DNA from: Cryptomeria japonica
Lineage: Eukaryota > Streptophyta > Pinopsida > Cupressales > Cupressaceae
Reading direction: 5' to 3'
NCBI RefSeq assembly: GCF_030272615.1
Contig: NC_081412.1
Coordinates: forward strand, 540,222,335-540,286,334
Length of the DNA stretch: 64,000 nt
The notes under the pieces are model-generated. The model was not told the DNA's origin. It saw only the letters and a program-made list of their open reading frames with translations, and searched no databases. Position numbers and translations under genes: made by a program. Shown piece by piece: positions 31,421 to 43,588 of this stretch (position 1 is its first letter; each line of letters begins with the position of its first letter).

Positions 31421-32039
31421 AGCTCAACCATATTTTTGTCATTATTATTTTTTACTTATACTACTATCTTTGCCTCTTTAATTGCATCCATGAGCAACCT
31501 ACAAGTACCAAATTTTATTTTTTATATACAAAAAAAATATTATTAATTAAACAAAAATAATTTAGCTAAATTCAACATAAATTAATATAAATCAACATAA
31601 ATTTACCAACCTCCCGTTTAGGTCTTTTGGAGGTGCCTTATAGTCTTTTTTTACAATTGTCATTGTAGTATTATGTTTAAGTACCAAAAATTAGTGCATG
31701 CCTTTTCTATATTTTGATGCACCTACCCGCTCCACTCTATAGCTTTCAATGATAGTTGTGCTCCAAGCATATTTATGGGCACAAAAAAGTTATGTGGTGT
31801 GTGTTTAGGTGTTAACACTCTACTTGAAGTAGATGAAGTGGACATTGATGTGTGGACCACAAAGGGAGTCCATTATGCCATGACATGTCCAATCTTCATC
31901 TCATTTTGTTTGCATTTGAAAACCATGACCACTAGTTGTGGATGTTGCTATGGTTGCTCTTGGCTTCTCTCTTCACAATATTCGCTCTTTTGTCAATGCA
32001 AGGTGAATATCTATCTATCTTTCTATCTCTTTTGTAGTG

Positions 32040-32290
32040 TTGACATAGGGCTTAACATCACGATGAGTAATGTTTGCAAGATGGTATTTAAGACAATTTA
32101 TGCCTCTATGATATAGGGTTTGTCACTTTATGCAAATAACTATGCTAGGTAGTAGTCTTTGTATGACATATTCCCAAGCAGAGACTAGCGCTAATAGGAC
32201 GAGTACTTGTAATCAACATCAATAGGGTTGAGCCTCAATTTGAGCTTGATCCATAAGCTTCTCTATTTTCCATTGTATGATGTATTCAAT
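32040..32290 (-). pseudogene. hAT copy 2: BED-region remnant
   Basis: Nucleotide similarity to 17090-17330 of copy 1 (for example CATCACGATGAGTAATG then TTGCAAGATGGTATTTRAG) marks the degraded N-terminus. Reading frame is lost. Confidence 0.6.
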
Positions 32291-33231
32291 CTATACGTAC
32301 AAACTACAAGCACAACATTTTAATTTTTAAATACACAAAAATTAACCCAAATTCAACATAAATTACTAAAAATCAGCATAAATTGAATATTAAATTAGTT
32401 TAAATAACTATAAATTAATTAATCCAACCATTTGTTTTTCAAAAAAAGGTTAAAAAATTTGTGTATAAAAAATAGTGAATTCATTTAAAAATTAGAAAAG
32501 AAATGATAAAAAATGGTTATGGATCCAATTTTTGGTAGTAAATTTCAAAATAAAACTCAATTTTGGGAAATGATGAAATGTTTTAAACCTAATAACTAGA
32601 TTATAGTATGAAAATGAAGTAAAAAGCTTGCAAAAATAATAGCTTGCAAAATAATAAAAATAAATTTAAGTAGTACTTCAAAATTCTTCGATTTTGCTCT
32701 TCAAATTTGTCAAAACACCTTTCCAATCTTCTCATAAGAATGCAAGAGTGTTTTGTGCATAGTGGGAGGCATATGGGTGGTTATAAAGAGTAGAAATCCA
32801 TATTTTCTCAGTGTCTTTTTGCACCCTTTTACCTAACTCACGTTTTATCAGCATCTTGTGATTTTTTTCACTCGAACTTGTTAAGTTTTTGGCAAGTATT
32901 CATAAAAAAATTAGCGAGTACTCACTAGAAATTCTAGTTTTTTAGGTGATTACTTGTTTAGGTCAAAACTTGGCAAATATTCGAGTACTTGTTGAGTTTG
33001 CCAGCTATATTTAAAATTTAATTCTAAAAATAGGTAGCGAAAATGTGAGAAATAAAGAAAAACAATAATGTCTGGATATGCTTTTGAAAATATGGATGTG
33101 CACAATATTGGACTCAAATTTGCAACTATCTTGTAATTAAATTTGAAAATAAATAGAATGCAATGAATACATTTAGTTTGATCAGTCAATTAATTAGTCT
33201 GACTAATCAATCAACATAGTCTAACCATTAG

Positions 33232-33620
33232 CAATTCCCAATCAAAATAGTTGAGACTAAGTCATATCAACAACCCACTCAAGTCTCAAATAAAGTTAAT
33301 TGGATGCTTACGTCAAAGAAGAGTAGTATTTCCCACACAATTGGGCATTCTTCTCCCACATAATTGTGTCTTCTTAATGTGGATCTCTTTGTTGGGCATA
33401 AGTATCGATGTGCTAGTATTACTATTATGGTTGTGTTGCGAAAACACTTGGTGGCATTGTGAGAATGATTAATAAATCCCAATCAAAGTAGTTGAGACCA
33501 AGTTATATAAAAAACTTACTTTCACTGTGGAGAAATTTAGTGTCATTATGAGAATGATTAATAACTCCCAATCAAAGTACTTGAGACTAAGTTACATCAA
33601 CTCATTGAAGTCTCAAATAG
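33232..33620. repeat. Three direct repeats of a CCCAATCAAARTAGTTGAGAC unit
   Basis: Copies start at about 33236, 33478 and 33566, each followed by YAAGTYATATMAAC and the first and third by CTCAAATA. Spacers also share GTGAGAATGATTAAT. A further pair of related stretches (33350-33430 and 33670-33760) makes this a diverged duplication of about 300 bases. Confidence 0.75.
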
Positions 33621-33789
33621 TTATTTATTTCTAATCTCAAAGAAAAATAGCATGTCCTATAGAATTAGGCATTCTAAATAATTGTGTCCAATTAATGTTG
33701 TTGTCTTTGTTATGCACAGATCTAGATTTTCTAGTATTGCTAGTATCACATCATTGTGAGAACATTGCTTCAATAATTAAAGGTAAAAA

Positions 33790-34298
33790 CTCTTCACTAC
33801 TAATTTGTGAGGAAAGCATTCTTCATCAATCCAATTCTCTCCCTAAACATCTCATAATTCCCCTTAGCTAGAAACTTTATCAAAATATTTGTAGTTTTAG
33901 AATTGAGGAATATACTCAAGTAATATTGCTCCTTTATGAACTTTGCCCTTGATAAAATGGTACCAAATGCGATTGTGAAACACTATATTTTCAAAGAGCT
34001 TGATGCAACTCTTATTGTTACATTTTCTAAGTTGTGGCTCCAAAACATTTGATTGGTTACCTTCGCTATCAACTTGCAAATCTAGAGAGGCTTGCAACTA
34101 GTAAAAGAGGTTGCCATGAAGTATACCTATATTGAACTCAATGTCATTATTACTTCATCTTTTGAATAATGATATCATACTTGAATGCAAGGTGAAAACA
34201 AAAAACCTTGAAGTGCTCTTCTTAGTACTAGCATCACTAGCCAAATCTAAATAAAAACATTCATCTCCAACATAACCCAACCTAGAATGAATTGTGTT
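33790..34298 (-). pseudogene. Ty1/copia RNase H C-terminal fragment
   Basis: The minus strand, with frame changes, reads STKKSTSRFFVFTL near 34190 and then SCIKLFENIVFHNRIWYHFI near 33990 with KVHKGAILLEYIP. It ends WIDEECFPHK-like near 33820. This is the RNase H end of a copia polyprotein (DxRKSTSGYVF, then NPVFHxRxKHI-x-YHFIRDxVxxGxxxLxYI). Catalytic residues are mostly lost. Confidence 0.7.
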
Positions 34299-34303
34299 GT
34301 TTA

Positions 34304-34733
34304 TATTGTGAAATATGGATCGAAGAATAATGACAGCGATTCTGGAAGACTGATTGCCGTGAGTTATTGATCGTCTCCATCATTGAATCCGGTTTAAATA
34401 CAAGAGGAAAGGTTGCCTACGTAGGGACATGTGTTTATGTTTAATTTCCGAACTGCATGCTCCGTTAATATAATGCGATCGAGAATCACATGGGCACGAT
34501 AACTATCGTGCCCACTGTGATTACATTACAGTGCGTATTGTAATGTAATCACAGTGGAATGATAAATATCGTGCTCACTGTGATAATCATCGCAGTGTTT
34601 ACAAATTTTATGTCCATCTGCATATCGGGACTGCGTGTTAATAGCACTCTCCAGAATGACTTTCAGGCATCGATCATATATATATAATAACCAATTTACC
34701 ATCAGTTAGATTCACGAGGGCTATATCTTAACA
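34304..34733. mobile_element. Solo LTR (430 bp) inside copia fragment, TSD GTTTA
   Basis: GTTTA lies immediately on both sides (34299-34303 and 34734-34738). The left end reads TATTGTGAAAT, probably a mutated TG, and the right end CTTAACA. Copia coding sequence flanks both sides on the minus strand (MHSPII-like and ARHLLQYL above 34739, TQFILGWV-like below 34298). That supports an insertion and then loss of the rest of the element. A TATATATATAAT run near 34676 and a strong hairpin lie inside. Confidence 0.75.
34513..34556. repeat. Hairpin with perfect 17-bp arms in the solo LTR
   Basis: CACTGTGATTACATTAC (34513-34529) is the exact reverse complement of GTAATGTAATCACAGTG (34540-34556), loop of ten bases. 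Related CACTGTGAT words recur at about 34580, and ATCGTGCCCA/ATCGTGCTCA flank the hairpin, so the arms are part of a wider repeated motif. Confidence 0.95.
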
Positions 34734-34738
34734 GTTTA

Positions 34739-34795
34739 GGTATTGAAGTAAATGCCTTGCTGCTCCAATAATTGGAGAATGCATTCTTGAAAGAA
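34739..34795 (-). pseudogene. Copia pol piece on the far side of the solo LTR
   Basis: The minus strand reads MHSPIIGAARHLLQYLN, corresponding to MxxPxxxHWxAAxRxLxYLK between RT and RNase H in copia elements. It joins the RNase H fragment below 34298 once the LTR is removed. Confidence 0.55.
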
Positions 34796-36300
34796 TTTGG
34801 GAAAAATATGAATCTACAAAAATACTTCCTACAATTTGAAGCAACAAAGAGACTATTGGGTGAGCCTATTGATTAATTTAATAAATAATTTTAGTAGGCT
34901 CTAGTAAGAATCAAAATCATGTATAGACCAACTTAAATTGATTTTCTAAGATATTACTCAAGGGTATTGGATCCTAGTTTTGTTGCACTTGTAAGACACT
35001 TCCAAAGTAATCATAGTGGAAGTTTCTTTTCAAAAATCTTTAATGTTAGTCCACTTGGAATTTGATCAAACATAATAGGGAATGCAAAGTGAAGTATGGC
35101 AATTGAGTATGTATGGAATGAATTTCAATCAAGAAAACAATTATCTCAATCAAGTTTGTTGCGTCAACTAAATCAATGACTTATCAACAAGACACCACCT
35201 TTGAAAACCATTAATTGAATTAGTGTATACACGTACACATGACATGTTAGACTAAGCAACATGGCTTGATCACTTCTCAAAGTTAGAGCAAACATATGCC
35301 AAAACCTTCATGAATAACCGATCAATAAAGTTCTTACCTTTTTTCTCCACGATTAAACATGACAACTTATCAGGACCAAAGTGTTGCTCTCGTTAGTACA
35401 CATGAAAAAGGAAAGAATGGACCTAATTAATTATAGCGATGACTCTAACAATAAAATTAGCAAGACCATCAATAGAGTCGGTATTGTGGAGGCTCTTATC
35501 ATCACGATGAATCAACAAAACAGAACAAAGAACACCTCTATATTTGAAACTTAACAAGATGATAATGTGGAAACACATAAATAAGATAATGATGATATGC
35601 TAGAGATTGTAATTGAAGGTGTTCTAAAATGTTGCAACAAAGTCATCAACCTGATACTCCACTTGAACCATAAATTTGGAATTAGACATTCCAAAGGGAA
35701 TTGAGAAATTAAATTGTAATATGTAAGTTCTTAGATTTTCAAGTATTTTCAAACATATAAGCTTACATGATGAATTGCCACCCACATAATATGACTAAGC
35801 ATGGAGAAGTTACATGTCCAAAAGTAATTAAAAGATTAGATATGACTCCCAAGGAAATTACAAATGCTAGAACTAAAAAGGAATACGAATCAACAAATTT
35901 AGAATTAAAGAGTTAAAGACAAGGATATGGAACAACAAAATTATGAATGCTAATTTTTATTTGATTTAGTATACAACCTATTGACGCTCGAGTTTGAAGA
36001 AATAATAATTGATGATGCAGTTGCACTTGAGGACAAAAAGAATAATCAAAATGTAAAAGGATTCTAAGATACATGATATAGAGATGGATAACAATAACAT
36101 TGAATATTTGGAAACAAATGAAAAAGTTGCTTATGGACAAATAAGTCTACTTTAGATGCAAATATGTGATTACATATTAATTAAAGATTCAATCTTGAGA
36201 AAGTACCTAAATGGAGAGTCAAATTCCCCTAGCGATGAAGGAAGAAAATAAGGTTTTGCTGATTTGCTGGCACTAGTTTATCAAGACTATCAAAAACCTA
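34796..36300. other. Unassigned A-rich DNA, possible Gag remnant at its start
   Basis: At 34780-34900 the plus strand reads NAFLKEFGKNMNLQKYFLQF then GEPID, faintly like a gypsy Gag, with stops soon after. The remainder is A-rich, without an open frame of note or a motif I recognise. Confidence 0.25.
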
Positions 36301-39300
36301 GTTAACCAATGGTAAACAATTCACCTTTTTTGGATGTATAATATGTATGGAAAAAATGATTGCCTTGAATAGTTCATAGTAACTTTAGTTTTATTATGGA
36401 TCTGTAAGGAAAATTATGTAATATTATAGTTAGGGTTCATTAATGTAAAGCATTCTTGAAAATACCCACTGGTTTTAGTTAATATGCTAGTAGGTCATAC
36501 TCGTATTCTGTAGTTTGTCTTTGTGGTCCTATTGTAGGCACTGTATTGTGAGATGTTATTTTGTTTTGTTTATAAACAATCTTAAATATGTAAATCTTTC
36601 AATTAAGTTTTTGTCTTGCTTTATAAATTATTTATAATTATCATGTTCTTTATGCTAGTAGTTGGACATAACCAAGATGTAAGTTAGCATTGAGTTAATT
36701 TTCACCTTATTGGCATACTTTTGAGAGCATTATTTGTTATGTAATAGATTGTTTAGCGTGTGAATGAATGTCTTAGTATTGTCAAAAGGGTTACCCACTA
36801 GGCCCTACAGAGCCTAAAGTGCTAGGGATTTCAACCTTTGGTTGAATCCTTTTGGCCAAATCCAACCCTAAACCTAAGAATAAGAAAGTGGCCACTGTTT
36901 AGGGTTTAATGGATCTATTGATTTAGGAACCAACATGGTTGAGCCACTACAATAGGCTCCCATGCCCATATGTAGACAATGTTATCCTTGTTGCCATGGT
37001 GGTGACTTTGAAATACACTACCTAATTCATATCCCTATACAAGTGAGCCAAAATACATAGGTCCCATGCATACATTTTCCCATCTAGGACAATCCCCTCT
37101 AACATGAGGTCCCATCCAATGGAAAAACCTCAAGACCTCTTATCTAGCAATAAGATCCACTGATGATAATAGAAACCACTACTAGATACGCCTCATACCG
37201 TGTGATGGCTAAGTGCAACTCAAACTCAGTCCCAACCATGTCAATATCATCATCAAACACACACTCCATAGTTTCCAATCCTATGTCTGTGTTATATACA
37301 ACCCTCTGACCATGTATCAGAACACACAAAATCCTATAAACATGCTTTGACAAATAGAAACTACTCATCTCATTGTGCTATCTCTCTACCAATGTTGCGG
37401 TCATACTCAAATTAGCCCAAATGTTAGACATCCATGCTACATGCCACAACCTGACTACTTGAAATGCAATGCACTCATCCTTCGTTATCTTTGATAACAA
37501 CTCACTAGTCGGAAGACTCTGCTCCCTCGATAACAGTGCATATAGGTCCTCTTACAATTCAACACATGGTTTAGTCACAGATGAAGTCAAAACCTAGGTC
37601 AACCTAAGTTAACTATGGTCAAACTTAGTCAAAATCTAGCCAAAGCACATGCACGAAACCTATTTGACTGTGTAATACCTCATTAGATGCATAGTACCTT
37701 TTTAGAACTGTAGTTTTCACAGCATCATAAATTGTCACTGGGCCAATTTACACCTCATGTCTATGTCCCTACTTTAGCGTGTCTCCCCCTCATCTCCTAT
37801 TCAAGTTCATTCAATGCTTTAATTCCAATTTTTATGCCATATACACCTACCAAATGATTCTCTTGAGGGGTGTCCTCCTCTTCGGGCCTTAATTTTGGTC
37901 CCTGATTGAGGAGGACCAGGGTGCTAGCGCATTGGTCATAGGCCCTAGTCCCCCTCAATGGGGCCCAATTTTCAAGAGGAGGATGAGACCTATCTCTCTG
38001 ATGGGAAACAAAATTGGTGGCTCTAAATGACTGTTGGAGGTCAGCCTAATCGGTAAATTGACCTAGGATCCTCTATATAAAGACATTTGATCCACCTAAT
38101 TCCATCCAAGCATCGTAAGTGTTCATCTACATTCGACCTAAAGCATCTGTGAAGTGTTCATCAAGCATTTTCATAGATCTTCAAGGCTACATACTCTTCA
38201 TTCAACCATTGTGGAGAAAAAATGCATCATTCATATGCAAGCATGTGTGTGTGATTAGGGTTTTGTCATGTTCATGCCATTTCATACAACATATGTGATT
38301 ACATTCAAGAAGAAAAGCATCATTATCACTCATTGTAGATCTGAGGTATATCTTTCCATTGTTTATTTCAATATTGCAATATTTCATTCAAGCTTAATTC
38401 CTAAATTGGGGTTTGACTTAGGCAAACCCCTATTCCCAATCTATTTGGAGGTCCCGTCTTTGTGTGTATAGGAAGTAGGTACAAAGATGCGATATTCAGG
38501 ATTAACTTTATTTATAGTGATGAATAGATTCCCCTTCGAATGGAGAAAAGTGCAGAGGACCTGTGTGATAGGCACACCAGTCCCGACATTTCAAGAGCTC
38601 CTTTTGGGAATAGATCTGAATACACTTACATTCCTCAAATCCAGGTTTGTGGCTCGATCTGGTGACAATAGCTCACTGTTCACACACAATTACTTCAATT
38701 CCAACACATTTACCCTAATTTTAGCATTTTTACAATTCAACTTAAAAAGAGGGAAATCAATTCAAATCTAGTAAATCCAATAGAATTCTCAGCCCTATCA
38801 CTGTTGATTTGTGGCTAGATCTATCAATTTTACCCTGTTTTAATGTAATGGTCCCTAAGCGTAAAATTAGCAATTTTTACCTTAATTGGGTGAAAGCGCT
38901 AATTTTTCACCATTCAGTTTCTAACCAACTGCGCTATCATATCTTATACGACACCTTGCAAAATTTTAGAAGCACTTTAGAAGCATAGGATCGCTCATCA
39001 AATGTGCAAATCCTTGTTAGATGCACAACTTTACCATTCAATTGTGCAATCACTAGCCTAAAAATCCTAGCTTAACCCTAAAACCTTGAAAAATATGCAA
39101 ATATTGACCTAAAATACTTGTAAATCACAAAGTTAAGATATTCACTTCATGGGTGGTCCATATGATGTTGGTTGCTTCAAAGTCCTCACTCATTCCGCCT
39201 AATGATTTGTCAAAGGAATGCTCGACTAGTATCACTTGGAGATGTAAAGTAAAATGTGAAAATGACACTTGTGGACCCCTCCCCTTGCCTTTATACCCCT

Positions 39301-39661
39301 CTGGTTGACCTAACTTTACTTGTGGAGCTCCTTGAGCTTCCTCTAATACCTTTTCCCAGTCTAGCCTCTTTCATCTGTCGTCATTGCCTAAGCTTTTTTT
39401 TACCCTAATCTTTTTGTCGAGAAATTGACCTCCTTATAAAACTTTTGTCGCTCAATTTCTCGAGGGGACATCATACCTCCTTATCTTGGTCCTTTGGGGC
39501 ATACTGGGTCATATTCCTCCATTTTTCTTTTATTCTTTGAGACAACGCTCAAAATTGCATCGTCTCAAAGAGGGGCAAAATCTAGACACCAAAAATTAAC
39601 CTTTCTTCTGTTTATCAATCCTCTTCATTATTTAAATAATTTTAATTATTTAATCCCTTAT
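36301..39661. other. Mostly unassigned DNA
   Basis: No protein domain is recognised. Noted signals are a TATA-like CTCTATATAAAG at 38072-38083 followed by GCATC-rich sequence, as in an LTR promoter and leader, and a purine tract AAAGAGGGGCAAAAT near 39570 followed by CTAGACACCAAAAATT, which could be the 3' boundary of a decayed gypsy-type element. Together they suggest a worn LTR element of about 1.5 kb without coding capacity, but I cannot align two LTRs. Confidence 0.3.
37144..37559 (-). pseudogene. Decayed ORF of about 135 codons, family unknown
   Basis: The minus strand is open from about 37559 (EDLYALLSREQSLPTSELLS) to 37144 with a single TAG near 37375. The frame includes KDECIAFQVVRLWHVAWMSN and VFDDDIDMVGTEFELHL. 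The length and amino-acid mix look like real protein, but I do not recognise a family. It is probably a relic from a mobile element or a gene fragment. Confidence 0.35.
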
Positions 39662-40722
39662 TGTAATGTCCCCTACCTAATCTATTTCAATATACTAAAA
39701 TTGATTTATATTCTTCATTTAGTTATTAACAAGTTCTTTATTATTTTCCTCATTAGATGATTAATTTCATTATTCATAGTTCTTAATATAGATATCAAAC
39801 CCTGCTACTACTTCAGTTTTACGGGAGAAGGGTCAATGTATGTTACCAAAGCACTTAGAGACCAAATACAATAGGTTCCCTCAAAGTTTACAGATCCAAG
39901 CCCTTACCTATCTTGGGTCTATTCCCTTAAGGCTTATGGATTGCTGATCCCCACCCTATGTTGGGACTTAACCTATTGCTTGGATTTAGACTGCCCCTCT
40001 TTGGACCATCTCATTCCCATCTTCTTAAATACTGATAGTAATAACATGATTTAGACTATAAGTATGCTAACTTCTCATGTATTATGAATATACATAAAAT
40101 TAAGTATGACTATCATACATATTGCAGTCTATATTAATATTACTATTAAATTATGCTTAAGAACATTATCAAACAACATATGTATTAAGCACATCCTCAT
40201 GCATACCACCAAGAGCAAGGATGTTACTTCCTGTAACTTAATAACAGTTATGATCTGATTTGATTTGATCCAATCAATGGTGCATCTCCAAGATCCTTTT
40301 GATTCCTTTCCTTTATATCTCTAAATGTGAGGGAGAGGTCACACCTCTTCATCATCTATGCCCTTTGGCAAGAGACACACCCTTTCACCATTAGTACCCT
40401 TTGAAAGAACGCAACTCTTCATTATCTATGTATTTTAAAAGGGATACAACCTTTCATAATCGAATCAGCACTTCTTATTTAAATCAGATTTGCACTTCTA
40501 ATTTTCAAATTGTCCCTCCCTCTCAAACGAGGTTCTCTTCTCCCTTGTATATCTCATTGTTGAGGGAGTCACAACTTTTCCTTCCATGTCTTTTGACCAT
40601 TCATTAACTTAATTAAATTTAATTATATTCTTTTATATTTTAATTTATTTTTTTATTTTTATTCTTTTGTATTTTAATTTTATTATTATTATTAAATTAT
40701 ATTTCAAAGTAGGGATATTACA
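39662..40722 (+). mobile_element. Second element with TGTAATRTCCC ends (1.06 kb, probable solo LTR)
   Basis: It starts TGTAATGTCCCC and ends GTAGGGATATTACA, the same end pattern as 15355-17062. The interior is AT-rich with pyrimidine stretches and no protein domain. The flanks (CTTAT and TTAAT) do not match well, so there is no clean 5-bp duplication. The family link rests on the termini only. Confidence 0.5.
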
Positions 40723-41238
40723 TTAATTTTTCCATTTTTATCTAATATTAATTAAATAATGTTTATTATTTGATAAATTATCCACTTTCCCTTTAATTAA
40801 TTAGTTTTAATCAGTTAATCAACACCTATTTCCATTCCCCCCCTCTTAGAATTAAATAAATTTGACTATTTAATTATCTAATTATTCTTATGTAGTCAAA
40901 TGAGTTATCTAATTCATTCTTCTATTCACATCTTCCCTCTTCAACCTGGTAAATAGATGAAACATTTATTTATTGTTACCTTGCTCATGAAAAATTAATA
41001 ATTTTATTATTTAATTTCCCTATTTTCTCATTCACCTTCCTACTCTCTTACATTTGTCACCACTTGCCTTCTAATTTCTTCCACCAAATTTCTACTTCTC
41101 TCCTATCTTTGGTACATTTTCTCCAACACAATCCTAACCATTTAATCTCTTATGGGGCAAATTAAAACATAATTATTGATCTCTCTCCCTCCAAATCTAT
41201 AAATTTGAATCTTTTCCTCCTTTTTTCCTTTAACCACT

Positions 41239-41724
41239 TGTTACCTATTTTTACCCCAAGGCTAAAAACAGGCCTTATAATGAGCCCTAAGCATTATATA
41301 GAGTTTTTATAAGGGCTTAAAAATTCTAAAGGGGTGAAAAAGGCTATATAAAATAGCTTTTTTTGTGTTTGTTAAAGGTCGAAAGAGTTATTGGACTTTT
41401 ATTTTATCAAGACTTCAATATTTCTCCAAATAAAAGTCACGCATCAAAGGAAGAAACTAAAGTTCAACTTTGTAAAGCTCACGTAGCATCAGGACAGAGG
41501 GGTCAATACTTCTAAAAATTTATTTTTTCAAAAGGAAAACTTATGTCATATACTACAATTCAAACTGTGTTTTCCCATGGTTCGAGCTATAGTTATATTG
41601 ATTTTCATACTAGGGGAAACCCCAGTTTTCTTTGGGTTGTAATTTGGTAGTGGCTAAACTAGTTGAAAGAACTTCATATTTGCAAGGGAAGAAGCACAAG
41701 TCTATTAGAAAGATATGTTGTCTC
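41239..41724. repeat. Left terminal repeat of element B (first part)
   Basis: It begins TGTTACCTATTTTTACCCC. It stops at the GTCTC duplication where element A is inserted, and its last ~15 bases continue after the second GTCTC at 50703-50717. Confidence 0.75.
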
Positions 41725-41744
41725 TGTTAATCTTAGAGGATTTG

Positions 41745-41782
41745 GTTAATATTGAGAGGGGGGGGGGTGAATTAGTATTAAC
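41745..41782 (-). other. U5 stem-loop in 3' LTR of element A
   Basis: Arms 41745-41755 and 41772-41782 pair with two mismatches around a loop with ten G (C on the coding strand). The partner LTR of this element has a perfect 11-bp stem. Confidence 0.7.
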
Positions 41783-42059
41783 ACTACTTGAAAAAATTGA
41801 AACTGAAACTTATCAAACTTTCATTAAATCAAACATAAACCACCAATAGAATTATTTACCAGTACCGATAAAATCTTATAATCATCTGCTAAGCTGACTA
41901 AACAATGAGCTCATTAAGTATTCATCCACATGCATAAACTGAAAGAAAGTAAAAACATTCACCATATGAACACCATGTTTTTCACGTGGAAACCCAATAG
42001 GGAAAAACCATAGTGAGAATTGCTACCCACAAGAATTTTGCACTCTTTCGAAATGCGCC

Positions 42060-42320
42060 TTGTTAGGAGCCTAGCCTGGTTAGGAGCCTATCTCAGTTAG
42101 GAGCTTACAAAGATGCTCTGTTAGGAGTAGACCCGGTTAGGAGTCACCCAGTTAAGGGATTTAGATGATGAGCCCTATTAGGAGCTTTGACCTGTTAGGA
42201 TCAACCTCACAAGAGGATTTAAGACTTTGATGTAGAGCTACCCTGTTAGGGGATTTACAATTTAAGGCCTGTTAGGACCTACCTGGTTAAGGGATTTTAT
42301 CTGCTGCAACTGTTAGGGAA
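42060..42320. repeat. GTTAGGAG minisatellite in element A LTR
   Basis: About a dozen degenerate units built on (C)TGTTAGGAGC or GGTTAGGAG, with 15-30 base spacing, turning into CCTGTTAGGACC and GGTTAAGGGATTT. The other LTR carries a shorter version at 49574-49760, so copy number changed after insertion. Confidence 0.85.
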
Positions 42321-43144
42321 CAACAGTGAATGATCTGGGTATAACACTCAATTGTTTTCTTGATCATATACAATTATGCTCCAAATCTGCAACCCTTAGG
42401 CATATTTCTCATACTCTGGTTCGGTTTCACACTCTTCTCAAAACCACCGACACTACAAACATCAACTATATCGACATAAATAACTTTTACAACTAGGTCG
42501 GCAACTAAACCCTAGAAACATCAAGATTTTACAATTAGATCATCATAGATCATATCAAATCATCATAAAGATCATTGCAACATTTTTCAAGACAATATCA
42601 ACCGTTGAGTGATCTTAACTCATCACAACAACTCAATTTGATACAAACTCAAACCCTTAGAACATTCTTTTAAGCGCTTCGTTGTTTCCCAAGAAAATCC
42701 ATCCTCAAACGTGCCAAAACAATAATTCAACTGTCCACACAGGTTGTGCCATGTCATTTCCAACATTTGAACTTGATGTAGATCACTGCCAAACCAAAAA
42801 TCATTACCAATTAAGAGAATTCTTTACCGGTCCTTAAACCCTACCAAAAATATATCAGAAATCATAAACATGACTTCCTGTTGTCAAAACATGATGCGGT
42901 TCCAGTCAGATACATATTATAATGATACAAACTCACATTCCAAACCCCAAAACCTCAATGATCACAAATCACCAAACCCAATCAAAACATTTCCTTGTTT
43001 ACCGGTTAAGGTCCTACCTCCCAATTTCCTGTTTCATTATCGGTAGACCAAAAAGATATAGATGCCAAAATAAAACATAGTAAACATCAGTTGTCATCAA
43101 TGACAACACAAATAACTGATCAATGTCATCCAATCATGCCAACA

Positions 43145-43390
43145 TACTCCCCCTTTGGCATTGATGGCAACACCAACATAAACACCAACATACTCAACTC
43201 ATACTGCTTTGCTCTGTTCTGGAATTTTTTTCTGCTACTCTTCTCTGCTGCACCTCATTTTCTGGTTACACTTCATCTGTCGATTCTGATTCATCTTCAT
43301 TTCTTCTCCCCCTTTCTAATAGATTTCTTCTCATGGTTATATTACTTGTTCCCAATCATATTTCTTTTCCCCCTTTGACATCAATACCAA
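43145..43390 (-). promoter_or_regulatory. Multiple polypurine tracts of element A
   Basis: On the coding strand AAAGGGGGAGTA abuts the 3' LTR (43145-43156). Further tracts are GAAAGGGGGAGAAG near 43308 and TCAAAGGGGGAAAAG near 43370. Repeated purine tracts upstream of the 3' LTR are known from Sireviruses, where they prime plus-strand synthesis. Confidence 0.7.
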
Positions 43391-43588
43391 AGGCACATAT
43401 GCATCACCGGTCATCAAATCTCCTGCTGCTATCTTCAACATCTCTGCAAATCTCATCTAAGTTGCTGCCCCTACGAAGTAGCCTATATCTTATCAATCCA
43501 GAATGAAGAATAATCATTAAGTTCACTGGATTGATGCATCTCCTGCATCCTAGTTCTTCTCGTGTAGGGGTCTGACCCCTAATTTACC

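Larger units (their letters stand above)
28440..33010 (-). mobile_element. Decayed hAT transposon, copy 2, with nested LINE
   Basis: The same layout as copy 1 is found on the minus strand: BED-region remnant near 32250-32050, DUF659 near 31420-31130, central part near 30740-30440 and dimerisation domain near 29970-29860. Non-coding 3' sequence also matches (compare 28620-28665 with 12840-12900). Edges are rich in ACTCGAAAC and CGAGTACT words like copy 1. It is more degraded, with every domain broken by stops. No target duplication was found. Confidence 0.7.
41725..43144 (-). repeat. 3' LTR of element A
   Basis: On the plus strand it runs TGTTAATCTTAG to CATGCCAACA. Features are the G-run hairpin (41745-41782), the CACGTGG box at 41983 and a GTTAGGAG minisatellite at 42060-42320. 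It lacks about 70 bases present near the outer end of the 5' LTR. Confidence 0.9.

Noticed and set aside
39657-40727. Clean target-site duplication for the second TGTAATRTCCC element
   Set aside because: Flanks CTTAT and TTAAT agree at only three of five bases, so I did not claim one.
43091-43378. Plus-strand ORF at 43091-43378 as a membrane protein
   Set aside because: Hydrophobic character comes from reading the complement of purine tracts (CCCCCTTT, TTCTTC) in element A.
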